From: Dyella tabacisoli
Lineage (GTDB): Bacteria; Pseudomonadota; Gammaproteobacteria; Xanthomonadales; Rhodanobacteraceae
DNA: 64,000 nucleotides
Assembly: GCF_003350925.1 (NCBI RefSeq)
Contig: NZ_KZ857179.1
Coordinates: forward strand, 1 to 64,000
Direction: 5' to 3'
Shown here: piece by piece, positions 18,132 through 27,574 of the stretch
Layout: every line of letters begins with the position of its first letter
Position numbering within the stretch: position 1 is the first letter of the stretch
Position numbers and translations under genes: made by a program
The notes under the pieces: generated by a model
Seen by the model: the letters and a program-made list of their open reading frames with translations, nothing else
What the model was told of the DNA's origin: nothing
Databases searched by the model: none

Positions 18132-20009
18132 CTATGCGGCGTTGCGACGCTTGATATGCACCAGCAGCAGCGAGATCGCCGCCGGGGTAACGCCGCTGAT
18201 CCGCGCAGCCTGGCCGATGGTTGCCGGCAAGCTGCGCTTGAGTTTGAGCAAGACCTCGATGGAGAGGCCACGGACCTTGTCGTAGTCGAAACTCGCCGGA
18301 ATGGCTGTGTGCTCGTTGCGGCGCTGGCGCTCGATTTCATCGCGCTGGCGTTCGAGATAGCCGGTGTACTTGGTCTGCACCTCTACTTGGGCGGCGACAT
18401 CCGCGCGCTCCACCGCCGGGCCGAGCTCGCTGACGGTGGTGAGCTTGGCGTAGTCGAGCTCCGGCCGGCGCAGCAGATCCAGCGCATTGGTCTCGCGGCT
18501 CACGGCGATGCCGAGCTGGCGCTCGATCGCCGCACCTAGCGCGTTGTTCGGCGCGGCCCATAGCGTGCCAAGGCGCTGTATCTCGCGTTCCACCGCCTCG
18601 CGCTTGGCGCGTAGCGCGTCGAAGCGTGCCTGCGGCACCACCCCGAGCCCGTGGCCGGTTTCGGTAAGGCGCAGGTCGGCGTTGTCCTCGCGCAAATGCA
18701 GCCGGTATTCGGCGCGCGAGGTAAACATACGGTAGGGCTCGATGGTGCCGTTACTGGTCAGGTCGTCAATCAATACGCCGATATAGGCCTCATCGCGACG
18801 CGGATACCACGGCGCTTTGCCCTGCACGGCCAATGCGGCATTGAGGCCGGCGATCAAACCTTGCGCGCCGGCCTCCTCGTAGCCGGTGGTGCCGTTGATC
18901 TGGCCCGCGAAATACAGGCCGGGAATGGTCTTGGTCTCCAGCCATGGCTGCAGGCCGCGTGGATCGAAGTAGTCATATTCAATCGCGTAGCCGGGGCGGG
19001 TAATGTGCGCGTGCTCGAAACCCTTGATCGAACGCACCAGTGCCAACTGCACGTCATATGGCAGCGAGGTGGAAATGCCGTTCGGGTAGATCTCGAAGGT
19101 GTCCAGGCCCTCCGGCTCGATGAAGATCTGGTGCGAGGACTTCTCGGCGAAGCGCACCACCTTGTCCTCGATCGAGGGGCAATAGCGCGGGCCGATACCC
19201 TCGATCTGGCCGCTGTAGAGCGGCGAGCGATCCAGCGATCCGCGGATCAGCTCGTGGGTTTGCTCGCTGGTATGGGTGATCCAGCAACTGACCTGGCGCG
19301 GATGCTCGCTGGATGAGCCAAGGTAGGAGAACACCGGCGCCGGATCGTCGCCTGGCTGTTCTTGCAGTGCCGAGAAATCAATGCTGCGCGTATCGATGCG
19401 CGGCGGCGTGCCGGTTTTCAGCCGGTCGGCCGCTACCGGCAGTTCGCGTAGACGCTGCGCCAGGGTGCTCGCCGGCGGATCGCCTGCCCGGCCGCCAGCG
19501 TACTGCGCCTGGCCGATATGGATCTTGCCGGCGAGAAAGGTGCCGGCGGTCAACACCACCGTCTTGGCGTGAAAAGCCAGCCCCATCTGCGTGACCACGC
19601 CGGTAACCCGGCCGCCCTCGATCAGAAGGTCATCCACCGCCTGTTGAAACAGTTCGAGATTGGGTTGGGTCTCGACGATGTGCCGAATGGCTGCCTTGTA
19701 TAGCGAACGATCGGCCTGGCAGCGCGTCGCGCGCACGGCGGGGCCTTTGGAGGCGTTCAGCGTGCGCCACTGAATGCCGGCGCGGTCGGCCGCCCGCGCC
19801 ATGGCGCCGCCTAAGGCATCGATTTCCTTGACCAGATGGCCTTTGCCGATACCGCCGATGGCCGGGTTGCAGCTCATCTGTCCGATCGTTTCGATGTTGT
19901 GGCTGAGCAATAAAGTGCGCGCACCGGAACGCGCCGCGGCCAGCGCGGCCTCGGTGCCGGCGTGACCGCCGCCAATCACGATGACGTCGTAATACGTGGG
20001 ATGAAACAT
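18132..20009 (-). CDS. mnmG: tRNA uridine-5-carboxymethylaminomethyl modification enzyme MnmG
   Basis: A 625-residue FAD protein that with MnmE modifies U34 of tRNA wobble positions. It starts with the dinucleotide fold [14 protein letters not shown], the first family signature ([17 protein letters not shown]) and the second (a [23 protein letters not shown] block), with the C-terminal helical MnmE-binding region. The start at 20009 gives the usual family length; the frame extends to 20042 without support. The gene stands alone here, without mnmE or rsmG. Confidence 0.96.
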   Translation of the reverse strand: MFHPTYYDVIVIGGGHAGTEAALAAARSGARTLLLSHNIETIGQMSCNPAIGGIGKGHLVKEIDALGGAMARAADRAGIQWRTLNASKGPAVRATRCQADRSLYKAAIRHIVETQPNLELFQQAVDDLLIEGGRVTGVVTQMGLAFHAKTVVLTAGTFLAGKIHIGQAQYAGGRAGDPPASTLAQRLRELPVAADRLKTGTPPRIDTRSIDFSALQEQPGDDPAPVFSYLGSSSEHPRQVSCWITHTSEQTHELIRGSLDRSPLYSGQIEGIGPRYCPSIEDKVVRFAEKSSHQIFIEPEGLDTFEIYPNGISTSLPYDVQLALVRSIKGFEHAHITRPGYAIEYDYFDPRGLQPWLETKTIPGLYFAGQINGTTGYEEAGAQGLIAGLNAALAVQGKAPWYPRRDEAYIGVLIDDLTSNGTIEPYRMFTSRAEYRLHLREDNADLRLTETGHGLGVVPQARFDALRAKREAVEREIQRLGTLWAAPNNALGAAIERQLGIAVSRETNALDLLRRPELDYAKLTTVSELGPAVERADVAAQVEVQTKYTGYLERQRDEIERQRRNEHTAIPASFDYDKVRGLSIEVLLKLKRSLPATIGQAARISGVTPAAISLLLVHIKRRNAA

Positions 20010-20572
20010 CGAAACTGCCTTAGCAGAGCAAAAGTGGACCAAATTGAGCGCTATGGTAACGCGATCAACGCTTTAGAGCCTGTCTAAAGTCTCCGCGCCG
20101 CCGGGTCTGGCCGCACTTCAGCGGCTGGCACACTCCATGCTTTTCTCATCTGGCACTTTCAAGGGCAGAAGCAGCGCGATCAAGCGCGCGCCGAGATCGA
20201 ATACAGGGGTTCGATCGCGTGCCGAGAGAGGAAGCAAGGCGGCGCCCCTCGGGGCGCCGTCGTCTTTTCAGGCTTTGCGGCAGCTCAGATTCACTGCGCC
20301 GCGCCAGATAAGATCTGGCGCCCGGCGGTCTCAGGAACAGGGGGAATCCAGGATGACCGTGTTGCCGGGCGCCAGAAATCGAAGAACCGGTGGGTGTGTG
20401 GACGTACTTGCCGCACAGCCGCATGGGTAGATAGTTGCGCGTAGCGTGTGAACACGAAGTGACTAAAACGGGCTTATTCGACCAAAAACTGTGTCCGATT
20501 GCGGCAGCAGATGACACGGTGCGTCATGTTGTGATCGAGTGCCGAGCGACGTCGTGAATTCCATCACGTTAC
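20010..20572. other. Non-coding interval with strong hairpins
   Basis: About 560 bases between mnmG and the sigma-54 promoter hold no credible gene. Two strong hairpins stand out: a 9-bp stem CGGCGCCCC / GGGGCGCCG (20240-20259) followed by GTCGTCTTTT, which looks like a plus-strand terminator, and a 9-bp stem GCGCCAGAT / ATCTGGCGC (about 20301-20321). These could bound a small RNA; nothing proves that. Confidence 0.45.
20445..20527. promoter_or_regulatory. Candidate enhancer sites upstream of the sigma-54 promoter
   Basis: Two palindromes lie upstream of the -24/-12 element: the perfect 12-mer CGTGTGAACACG (20445-20456), about 155 bases before the expected start, and ATGACAC/GCGTCAT with a 3-base spacer (20511-20527, one mismatch). 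Sigma-54 promoters need an upstream activator site, so either is a candidate; the activator is not identifiable here. Confidence 0.4.
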
Positions 20573-20588
20573 TGGCACGGTGGTTGCA
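20573..20588 (+). promoter_or_regulatory. Sigma-54 (RpoN) promoter
   Basis: TGGCACG-GTGG-TTGCA matches the -24/-12 consensus TGGCACG-N4-TTGCA at every defined position with correct spacing. Transcription would start near 20600, leaving a leader of about 20 bases that contains the GGAGGAG ribosome site of the next gene. Confidence 0.88.
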
Positions 20589-20620
20589 TTGCCTCCGGTA
20601 CGACAACTCGGAGGAGTGTC

Positions 20621-20842
20621 ATGGGGCAGAAGATGGATGTGAGTCAGATGGACTTTACGCAGGCCGATTTTGGCTGGGTGCATTCGCACCACGACCTGCT
20701 GATTGAAATCAGCAGGGTCGAAATGGCCATGGAACACCTCGATGCGCGCAGCGAGCAAGAGCGCACCGCGCTACGGCCACGGCTGGAGTCGCGGATGAAC
20801 CGTTTGCGCGATGAGCTCAAGCACCTGCCAGTGCTGCCGTGA
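20621..20842 (+). CDS. Small acidic helical protein under sigma-54 control
   Basis: A 73-residue protein with no domain I recognise. It has a Met- and Asp-rich start, a His cluster (WVHSHHD) and a predicted long amphipathic helix (SRVEMAMEHLD ... RLRDELKHL). The evidence for a real gene is its control region: a consensus RpoN promoter 33 bases upstream and GGAGGAG five bases before ATG. It faces pepN and shares a hairpin with it. Function unknown; RpoN control hints at nitrogen, motility or surface functions. Confidence 0.75.
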   Translation: MGQKMDVSQMDFTQADFGWVHSHHDLLIEISRVEMAMEHLDARSEQERTALRPRLESRMNRLRDELKHLPVLP

Positions 20843-20849
20843 CTGTGGC

Positions 20850-20876
20850 TGGCTGGGCGCTTTAGTCGCCCAACCA
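20850..20876. terminator. Shared hairpin between convergent genes
   Basis: TGGCTGGGCG pairs with CGCCCAACCA (one G-T pair) across a seven-base loop between the small gene and pepN. There is no T-run, so termination is only likely. Confidence 0.45.
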
Positions 20877-23546
20877 TCAGTCGCCCTGCGCTGAGTCGCC
20901 GAGTATGTTCTGCACGATTTCGGTCAGGTTGCGCGACAGTTCGGGCCCGGTAGTCAAACTGCTGATAGCCGAGCGGGCAGCTTCGCGGCGCACCGGTTCC
21001 AATCGTTTCCAGCCATTGAGCACCGTGGCGAGGCGGGCGGCGACCTGCGGATTAAGTGCATCCAACGGTCGCAATTGTTGAACCAGCCAGCGATAACCGG
21101 CGCCATCGGCGCGATGGAAGCCGGCGGGATTACTGCGCGCCCACGCGCCGAATAGGGCATTGACGCGATTCGGATTTTTCAGCGTAAAGGCGGGGTCGCC
21201 CGCCAGCAACTGCACGCGGGCCAGGGTCAGTTCGCCCGGCAACTGCGTTTGTACCGAGAACCATTTATCCAGCGCGAGCGGATCGCCGGCATAGCGCTCG
21301 CGAAAGTGCGCGAGCGCAAGCGTCGCCTGCGGGGCATTCCCCCGTACCAGGACAGCGAGCGCGGCCAGTCGATCGGTCATGCTCGGTGCGTCCTGATATT
21401 GGCCTGCGGCCACGGCATGTGCCGCAGGCGCATCGATCAACGCCAGCAGTTCGAGTACACGCCGCTTGAGGCGGCGCTGCGCCTGGCTGCTCGCGTCGAG
21501 CTGGCGGTTGGTTTGCGCGGCCAGGGCTTCGTAGCGTCGTAGCAAGGGGCCGGCGCCAATGCGGGCACCGAGCCGCTGCTGCAGTTCTTGCCGCAAGGCA
21601 TGGACACGCGCCGGGTCTACTACCTGTTCGCGTTCGGCCAGTTCGATCTCGCCGGGCGGACTGAGCAGGTCGGCCAGCAGGGCGTCGTCTGCGAATAGCT
21701 CATCATCGAATAGCTCGGCCAGCGCATCGCACCAGGCGGTCAAGGCGGTGGTGTCGCCACCGTCGCGAAGTGCGTCGTAGGCGCGTGAGGCGAGTTGTTG
21801 TGCCGCCTCCCAGCGATTGAAGCCGTCGATATCGTGGCGCAATAGCAAGGCCAGCTCGGTCGGTGCGTAGTCGCCATCGAGGATCACCGGTGCCGAGAAA
21901 CCGCGCAGCAGCGAGGGTATGGGTGCTGCATCGATGTTGCGAAACACGAATGACTGCTCCGCCTGCTCGAGCACGATGACGTGTTCGTCGCCCAAGGCAT
22001 TTGAATGGCCGTCTAAATGTAGCGGAAGCATGCGGCCGTCAGTGGCGAATAGCGCCAGCTTCACCGGAATGGGCAACGCCCGCTTGTGCGCTTGTCCTGG
22101 TGTCGGCAGCGTGTGTTGCGTAAGGGTCAGCGTGTAGCTGTGTTGCGCGGCGTCGTAGTGGCCGCGTGCTTTCATGCGCGGCGTGCCGGCTTGGCCGTAC
22201 CAGGCCAGATACGGCATCAAGTCGATGTCATTGGCCTCGCCCAGCGCGCCGAGAAAATCTTCCAGGGTCGCGGCATGGCCATCGTTATGCTCAAAGTAGC
22301 GATCCATGCCGCGACGAAAACCGGCCTGACCAAGCCGGCCCGCCAGCATGCGCACCAGCTCCGAGCCTTTCTCGTAGACCGTCGCGGTATAGAAGTTATT
22401 GATCTCACGGTATTCGGCGGGGCGCACCGGGTGCGCCAGCGGGCCGGCGTCTTCGGGAAACTGCGCGCGGCGCAACAGGGCGACATCTTCGATGCGCTTG
22501 AGAGCGGGCGAATTCATGTCGGCAGAAAACTGTTGCTCGCGGAAAACGGTGAGGCCTTCTTTTAGCGACAACTGAAACCAATCGCGGCAAGTGACCCGGT
22601 TGCCGCTCCAGTTATGAAAGTATTCGTGCGCCACCACGGCCTCCACCGCACGGTATTCATCGTCGGTGGTGCTATCAGGATCGGCCAACAGGTATTTCGC
22701 GTTGAAGATATTGAGGCCCTTGTTCTCCATCGCGCCCATGTTGAAATCGTGCGTGGCGACGACGTGGAATACGTCCAGGTCGTAGTTGCGGCCATAGGCT
22801 TGTTCGTCCCAGCGCATCGAGCGTTCGAGTGCATCCATGGCGTAGTGGCAGCGTTCGATCGCATCGGCCTCGGCCCAGATCACCAATTGCACCGGCCGAC
22901 CGTCGGCGGTGACGTACTCGCGCCCGATTTTTTCCAGCCGGCCGGCGACCAGGGCGAACAAATAACTCGGTTTAGGGTGCGGATCGACAAAGCGCGCCCA
23001 GTGGCGGCCGCCGTCGAGATCGCCCGCGCCGTCGGGGTTGCCGCCGGCCAACAGCACGGGGAAACGCGCGCGATCGGCGCGCAGCGTTACGGTGTAGCTG
23101 GCCAGTACGTCGGGCTGGTCGGGGAAGAAGGTGATGTGACGAAAACCTTGCGCCTCGCACTGCGTCAGCAGAAAGCCGGATTCGCGTGGGCCGGACAAGT
23201 ACAGGCCTTCCAATGCGGTATTGGCGGCCGGGTTCAGTCGTACGCGGGTTTCCAGCACGCTGCCGTCGTGAGCATGGTCAATTTCCAGAACGTTGTCTGC
23301 ATAACGGTAATCATCGGGTGACAGCAATTGGCCATCCAACATGATCGTCAACAGCTCAAGCCCTTCGCCATCCAGGCACAGTGGCGTTGCCTGCGTCGAA
23401 TCGCGGCGCAGCCGCAGGCACGAGCGCACTTGCGTGGCATCGATGCCGAGATCGAAGTCCAGCTCGATCTGCTCCACCTGCCACGCAGGTGCGCGGTAGT
23501 CGCTGAGCAGGATAGGCGCGGAGGCTGAGTCGGGGCGTGCGTTCAT
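20877..23546 (-). CDS. pepN: Aminopeptidase N (M1 family)
   Basis: An 889-residue gluzincin peptidase. The exopeptidase motif GAMEN (271-275) and the zinc site HEYFH (307-311) with third ligand Glu330 are intact, followed by the C-terminal helical DUF3458-type region of bacterial PepN. It removes N-terminal residues from peptides in the cytoplasm. ATG 23546 is chosen by alignment to the family; a GTG at 23576 is in frame. Transcribed divergently from the aldose epimerase gene. Confidence 0.95.
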   Translation of the reverse strand: MNARPDSASAPILLSDYRAPAWQVEQIELDFDLGIDATQVRSCLRLRRDSTQATPLCLDGEGLELLTIMLDGQLLSPDDYRYADNVLEIDHAHDGSVLETRVRLNPAANTALEGLYLSGPRESGFLLTQCEAQGFRHITFFPDQPDVLASYTVTLRADRARFPVLLAGGNPDGAGDLDGGRHWARFVDPHPKPSYLFALVAGRLEKIGREYVTADGRPVQLVIWAEADAIERCHYAMDALERSMRWDEQAYGRNYDLDVFHVVATHDFNMGAMENKGLNIFNAKYLLADPDSTTDDEYRAVEAVVAHEYFHNWSGNRVTCRDWFQLSLKEGLTVFREQQFSADMNSPALKRIEDVALLRRAQFPEDAGPLAHPVRPAEYREINNFYTATVYEKGSELVRMLAGRLGQAGFRRGMDRYFEHNDGHAATLEDFLGALGEANDIDLMPYLAWYGQAGTPRMKARGHYDAAQHSYTLTLTQHTLPTPGQAHKRALPIPVKLALFATDGRMLPLHLDGHSNALGDEHVIVLEQAEQSFVFRNIDAAPIPSLLRGFSAPVILDGDYAPTELALLLRHDIDGFNRWEAAQQLASRAYDALRDGGDTTALTAWCDALAELFDDELFADDALLADLLSPPGEIELAEREQVVDPARVHALRQELQQRLGARIGAGPLLRRYEALAAQTNRQLDASSQAQRRLKRRVLELLALIDAPAAHAVAAGQYQDAPSMTDRLAALAVLVRGNAPQATLALAHFRERYAGDPLALDKWFSVQTQLPGELTLARVQLLAGDPAFTLKNPNRVNALFGAWARSNPAGFHRADGAGYRWLVQQLRPLDALNPQVAARLATVLNGWKRLEPVRREAARSAISSLTTGPELSRNLTEIVQNILGDSAQGD

Positions 23547-23623
23547 GGAACAGGCTCTAAGCAGACGGGCAGTCACGGAGTGAGGCAGGCTAACATGCGC
23601 AGCTTTACAGACAGGATAAGTAG

Positions 23624-24625
23624 ATGCACTTCCGAGCCGAACATGACCAATGGGAATCTCATGATGTCGTGGTGCTGAGCGACGAGGTGCGACAGCGCCG
23701 AGTGCGCATTGCTTGCCGCGGTGCCACGGTACTCAATATGCAGCTACTGCGGCATGGACAAATGCACGATCTGGCGGCGGGCTACCAGGATGCGGCAGAG
23801 CTGGAGGCGCGGCCGGGTTCGCGTTTCGCGATCATGGCGCCCTTTGCCAATCGTATTGCCGATGCGCGCTACCGTTTCGACGGCGAGTCGCAAGATATGC
23901 AGCCGGGCATGACAGGGGCGGCCCGCGCAGCACGGCATGGATATCTGCGCGGTGAGGACTTTGCGATAGAGCAGCTCGGCGCAGACGCCGCGAGTGCCTC
24001 GGTGCTACTCACCAATACATCGATTCGTCCCGGCGTACACCCTGGTTATCCTTACGCGGTGGACGTCAGCGTGCGTTACACGCTGGCCGCGGATGGACTC
24101 ACCATCGAAACCATCATGCGCAATGCAGGGGATCATGCCGCGCCGTGTTTCTTCGGTTGGCATCCGTATTTCCGGGTCAACGACGCGCAGGTGGACGAGT
24201 GGGAATTGACCGTGCCGGCAAGCAAGTTCGTCCGCACCGACCCTAACTACATCCCCTTGCCGGGTGATGCCGCGTATGTGGCGTTGGATGCCGAGCCGGC
24301 GCTGGATTTTCGCCAGCCACGGCGCATCGGTGCGCTGAAACTCGATCACGCCTACGTCGAGCTGCAATACGACGCCGATGGCCGCGCGCGAACGCGGTTG
24401 CGCGATCCTGTCACCGGCTTGGGGCTGGCTGTGTGGCAGGAGTCGGGCGTGATGTTGGTATTCAGCGCCGACACGATAAGCCGCGACGTACGCCGATCGC
24501 TAGCGCTGGAGCCGATGGAAAGCATGGCCGATGCCTTTAATCGGGACGATTGCGCGGCGGCGATTCGCCTGGAACCAGGTGCCGTACGCAGCTATCGCTG
24601 TGGCGTGGAGCTGGACTCGCCATGA
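23624..24625 (+). CDS. Aldose 1-epimerase family protein
   Basis: A 333-residue beta-sandwich protein. Key residues are seen: FANRI and HGYLRG early (substrate-binding Arg and first His), CFFGWHPYF (second, catalytic His) and LALEPMES near the C-terminus (catalytic Glu). Such enzymes interconvert alpha and beta anomers of hexoses or act on hexose-6-phosphates; the substrate cannot be decided. Its stop overlaps the start of the next gene (ATGA), so the two are co-translated. Confidence 0.88.
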   Translation: MHFRAEHDQWESHDVVVLSDEVRQRRVRIACRGATVLNMQLLRHGQMHDLAAGYQDAAELEARPGSRFAIMAPFANRIADARYRFDGESQDMQPGMTGAARAARHGYLRGEDFAIEQLGADAASASVLLTNTSIRPGVHPGYPYAVDVSVRYTLAADGLTIETIMRNAGDHAAPCFFGWHPYFRVNDAQVDEWELTVPASKFVRTDPNYIPLPGDAAYVALDAEPALDFRQPRRIGALKLDHAYVELQYDADGRARTRLRDPVTGLGLAVWQESGVMLVFSADTISRDVRRSLALEPMESMADAFNRDDCAAAIRLEPGAVRSYRCGVELDSP

Positions 24626-25572
24626 CCGTTGCACTGCCAAGCTTCGATGACATCTGCGATGCCGCTGCACGCATCGCGCCCTATGCCAGGATCACCCCGG
24701 TGCTGCGCAGCGATGTTCTGGATGCGCTGGTCGGCGCGCAGCTCTATTTCAAATGCGAAAACCTGCAGCGCGGCGGTGCGTTCAAATTCCGCGGTGCTTG
24801 CAACGCGGTGTGGTCGCTCGACGATGCGCAAGCAAAACATGGCGTGGTCACGCACTCGTCCGGCAACCACGGCAATGCCTTGGCCTTGGCGGCAGTCACC
24901 CGTGGCATCGCCGCGCATGTGGTCGTGCCGGAGGGCGCTGTGCGCGCCAAGCTGGAGGCAATCGAGCGAGCCGGTGCCGTATTGCACCGCTGTGCAGCTA
25001 CGCAGGCCGCACGTGAGGCCACGGCTGCGCAAGTGCAGCAAGCGACCGGTGCGGCGTTTGTGCATCCCTATGCCGACACCCGCGTCATGGCTGGGCAAGG
25101 CAGCTTGGTATTGGAATTGCTCGATCAGGTTGGCGAGCTGGATGCGCTGATAACGCCGGTTGGCGGCGGTGGCCTGGCGGCGGGCTGTGCGATCGCCGCG
25201 CATGGATTGGATCCAGCGCTGGCCTTGTACGCCGCGGAGCCACAAGGTGCCGACGATGCCGCGCGTTCGCTGGCGCAAGGTATGCGTGTCGGCGCGTTCG
25301 TTCCCGATACGATTTGCGATGGCCTGCGCACGTTGATCGGCGAGCCTAATTTCAATGCGTTGCTTACGCATCGGGTCAAGGCGATCACCGTGAGCGATGC
25401 GGAAACGATCGCCGCGATGAAATGGCTATGGCGAGAACTCAAGCAGGTCGTCGAGGTATCCAGCGCCACTGTTCTTGCGGCCATGCTGCAACAACCGCAG
25501 TTATTTGCGGGCAAGCGCGTCGGCCTGGTACTCACCGGTGGCAATGTCGATCTGGATGCGCTGCCCTGGTAG
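24622..25572 (+). CDS. PLP-dependent threonine/serine dehydratase
   Basis: A 316-residue fold-type II PLP enzyme. Lys55 in GGAFKFRGA binds the cofactor, SSGNHG contacts the substrate carboxylate and GGGGLAAG binds phosphate. It lacks the C-terminal regulatory domain of biosynthetic IlvA, so it resembles catabolic threonine dehydratase or serine racemase. The link with an epimerase gene is unexplained. The start overlaps the upstream stop. Confidence 0.88.
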   Translation: MTVALPSFDDICDAAARIAPYARITPVLRSDVLDALVGAQLYFKCENLQRGGAFKFRGACNAVWSLDDAQAKHGVVTHSSGNHGNALALAAVTRGIAAHVVVPEGAVRAKLEAIERAGAVLHRCAATQAAREATAAQVQQATGAAFVHPYADTRVMAGQGSLVLELLDQVGELDALITPVGGGGLAAGCAIAAHGLDPALALYAAEPQGADDAARSLAQGMRVGAFVPDTICDGLRTLIGEPNFNALLTHRVKAITVSDAETIAAMKWLWRELKQVVEVSSATVLAAMLQQPQLFAGKRVGLVLTGGNVDLDALPW

Positions 25573-25779
25573 CTGGCTGACGCCTTGCGCACCTCAAAAA
25601 AGCTTTCCTGAAAAATCGCATCAAACAGCTATATATGCGCGCTTTTGTGTATATGTTTCGTGATGATTTTTTAAGCCCTGATGCAGGTTCTTCGAACTAC
25701 GTCACAGCTTTGAGCAAGCATCTTGACCATATAAAACTTGTGTACCAGCATCCGGCGAAGGCATAGGGGGAATGCTTCA

Positions 25780-26562
25780 ATGATTGAGCTGGAGATCCAG
25801 ATTTTGTCGGATCGACGGGAGGGCCTTTTAGTCGAACTTGGCCGCACCGTAGTAGCTAATGGTTTTACTTTATTGCGGCAACGCTTAGCCCAGGACGATC
25901 GGGGCGCATGGTTGACGATGATCGTGCGCGGGCCGCCCGAACGGCAGTTGGCGCTGGAAGAAGAGCTGGCCACGCATAGTCGTGTGCGCAGTTTCGAATG
26001 CTCGTTATTCGAAGGCGGTGCCGCACCGCCGCCGGCCAGTGGGCCAGCGGTAGCGCGCGCTCCGATAGCCGCCGCACCGGCGACATTTGCGGCACCGGCT
26101 TCATCCGTGCCGCCGGCTGGGCCTGATGTACGTCAGGTCGAGAGCATGCTGCCGCAAATAGCGAAGGACTATCCGCGCATCACTCCATGGCTGCTCACCT
26201 TGCAGCGCACGGTGGCGGCGGAGTCGCGCGAGGCGTCACTGCTGCTGGTCGGTCGCCGTACCGGCGCCTGGGTATTCAAGCGTGACTACGCCATGGGCGC
26301 CAAGCTCGGCTTGGCCGACGCGATCAAGCGCATCGGAGTACCGGCGCTGCGCGCGTTGGCCACCATCGAACAACACGGTGAACAACTGCATATCCAAAAC
26401 AGTCCCCTGTGCTCGCCCAATGGACATTCGGGCTGCAAGTTTTTCAGTGGTTACCTGGAAGGTTTGCTTGGCGCCTCTATCGAGCCACAGAACGTCTTTG
26501 TACGTAGCCTTTACTGCCGCAGTACCGGGGCAGTCGAGTGCATTCTCGAAATCTCGCATTGA
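25780..26562 (+). CDS. V4R-like domain protein with N-terminal ACT-like region
   Basis: A 260-residue protein. Residues 1-85 look like an ACT-type fold (IELEIQILSDRREGLLVELGR). An Ala/Pro-rich linker (90-125) leads to a C-terminal domain with CSPNGHSGCKFFSGYLEGLL and CRSTGAVECILEI, the pattern of V4R small-molecule-binding domains, with conserved Cys residues that may bind metal. No enzymatic domain is attached. GGGGGAA lies nine bases before ATG. Probably a ligand-sensing protein; partner unknown. Confidence 0.6.
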   Translation: MIELEIQILSDRREGLLVELGRTVVANGFTLLRQRLAQDDRGAWLTMIVRGPPERQLALEEELATHSRVRSFECSLFEGGAAPPPASGPAVARAPIAAAPATFAAPASSVPPAGPDVRQVESMLPQIAKDYPRITPWLLTLQRTVAAESREASLLLVGRRTGAWVFKRDYAMGAKLGLADAIKRIGVPALRALATIEQHGEQLHIQNSPLCSPNGHSGCKFFSGYLEGLLGASIEPQNVFVRSLYCRSTGAVECILEISH

Positions 26563-26732
26563 GCATTTCGCACTGAGCTAGGGAAGCTCCGCATCAATCG
26601 TCATTCGGACTTTGCCGCGATGACGATCAATGAATTTGCTTCGACGAACTGCTTCGGTGTTCGCAAAAGCGTTCAGCGTGCGATTGGCGTTGTCGATCGC
26701 GCAACATCCACGTGACTTTCAGGAGATGAGTC

Positions 26733-27476
26733 ATGCATGCACATCAGAACTACAACCTGTTGCTTGTCGTACTTTCATATGTGATCGCCGTGCTTGGTTC
26801 GTTCACTGCCTTGCAGTTGGCGGTGGGCATTCCAAATGCCCAGACCTCCCGCCAGCGCTGGATGAGCGTGCTCGCTGCCGGCGCGGTGATGGGGGTGGGC
26901 GCGATCTGGGCAATGCATTTCATCGCCATGCTGGCCTGCGATACCGGTATGGCAGTGACTTACAACCTGCCGCGCACGGCCTTGTCGGCGCTGATCGCCT
27001 TCGGTGCCTGTTCGCTTGGGCTGGCGGTGGCCGGCAGTGCCATCTTCAGTTGGTCGAAACTGGTCGTCGCCGGCGTGTGCATGGGCCTGGGCGTGGCCGG
27101 CATGCACTATCTGGGCATGGCCGCAATGATGATGGGCGCCGACTTGAGCTATGACGTCAGCCTGGTCGCGGTTTCGGTAGTGATCGCCATCGTCGCGTCG
27201 ATCGCCGCATTGTGGCTGGCTTTCAATTTGCGTGGTCCGCTGCAAATGCTGGGCAGCGCCTTGGTGATGGGCGTGGCGGTTTGCGGCATGCACTACACCG
27301 GTATGGCCGCGGTGATTTTCGAGGACAACGGCGGCCAGGTACCGGCAAACTTCGCCAGCGGCCTGCGCGGCAACAATCTGGGCATGAGCATCTTCGTCGT
27401 CGCGGTAGCGATGCTGCTGATTGTGCTGGCGGTCAACTACCTGCGTCAGCAGCGTCGTTCGCAGTTGAGTATCTAA
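26733..27476 (+). CDS. MHYT domain integral membrane sensor protein
   Basis: A 247-residue protein with seven hydrophobic segments. The repeated MHYT motif occurs three times: AMHFIAM, GMHYLGM and GMHYTGM. MHYT domains are proposed to bind copper and sense oxygen, CO or NO, usually joined to GGDEF/EAL or kinase domains; here the sensor stands alone. The gene is followed by a 22-bp hairpin. GGAGATGAGTC lies before the ATG. Confidence 0.88.
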   Translation: MHAHQNYNLLLVVLSYVIAVLGSFTALQLAVGIPNAQTSRQRWMSVLAAGAVMGVGAIWAMHFIAMLACDTGMAVTYNLPRTALSALIAFGACSLGLAVAGSAIFSWSKLVVAGVCMGLGVAGMHYLGMAAMMMGADLSYDVSLVAVSVVIAIVASIAALWLAFNLRGPLQMLGSALVMGVAVCGMHYTGMAAVIFEDNGGQVPANFASGLRGNNLGMSIFVVAVAMLLIVLAVNYLRQQRRSQLSI

Positions 27477-27484
27477 AAACTTAA

Positions 27485-27530
27485 CCCCTCCCCAACCCTC
27501 CCCTGCAAGCAGGGGAGGGTTGGGGAGGGG
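27485..27530. repeat. 22-bp perfect hairpin repeat (CCCCTCCCC type)
   Basis: Left arm 27485-27506 and right arm 27509-27530 pair perfectly around an AA loop. The core CCCTCCCCTGC-aa-GCAGGGGAGGG recurs at 58740-58763. It begins nine bases behind the MHYT gene stop and may also act as a 3' stabiliser. Confidence 0.9.
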
Positions 27531-27574
27531 TGCGACCCAGCCGCGACAGTTACCGCATCGACCCGGACGCCACG

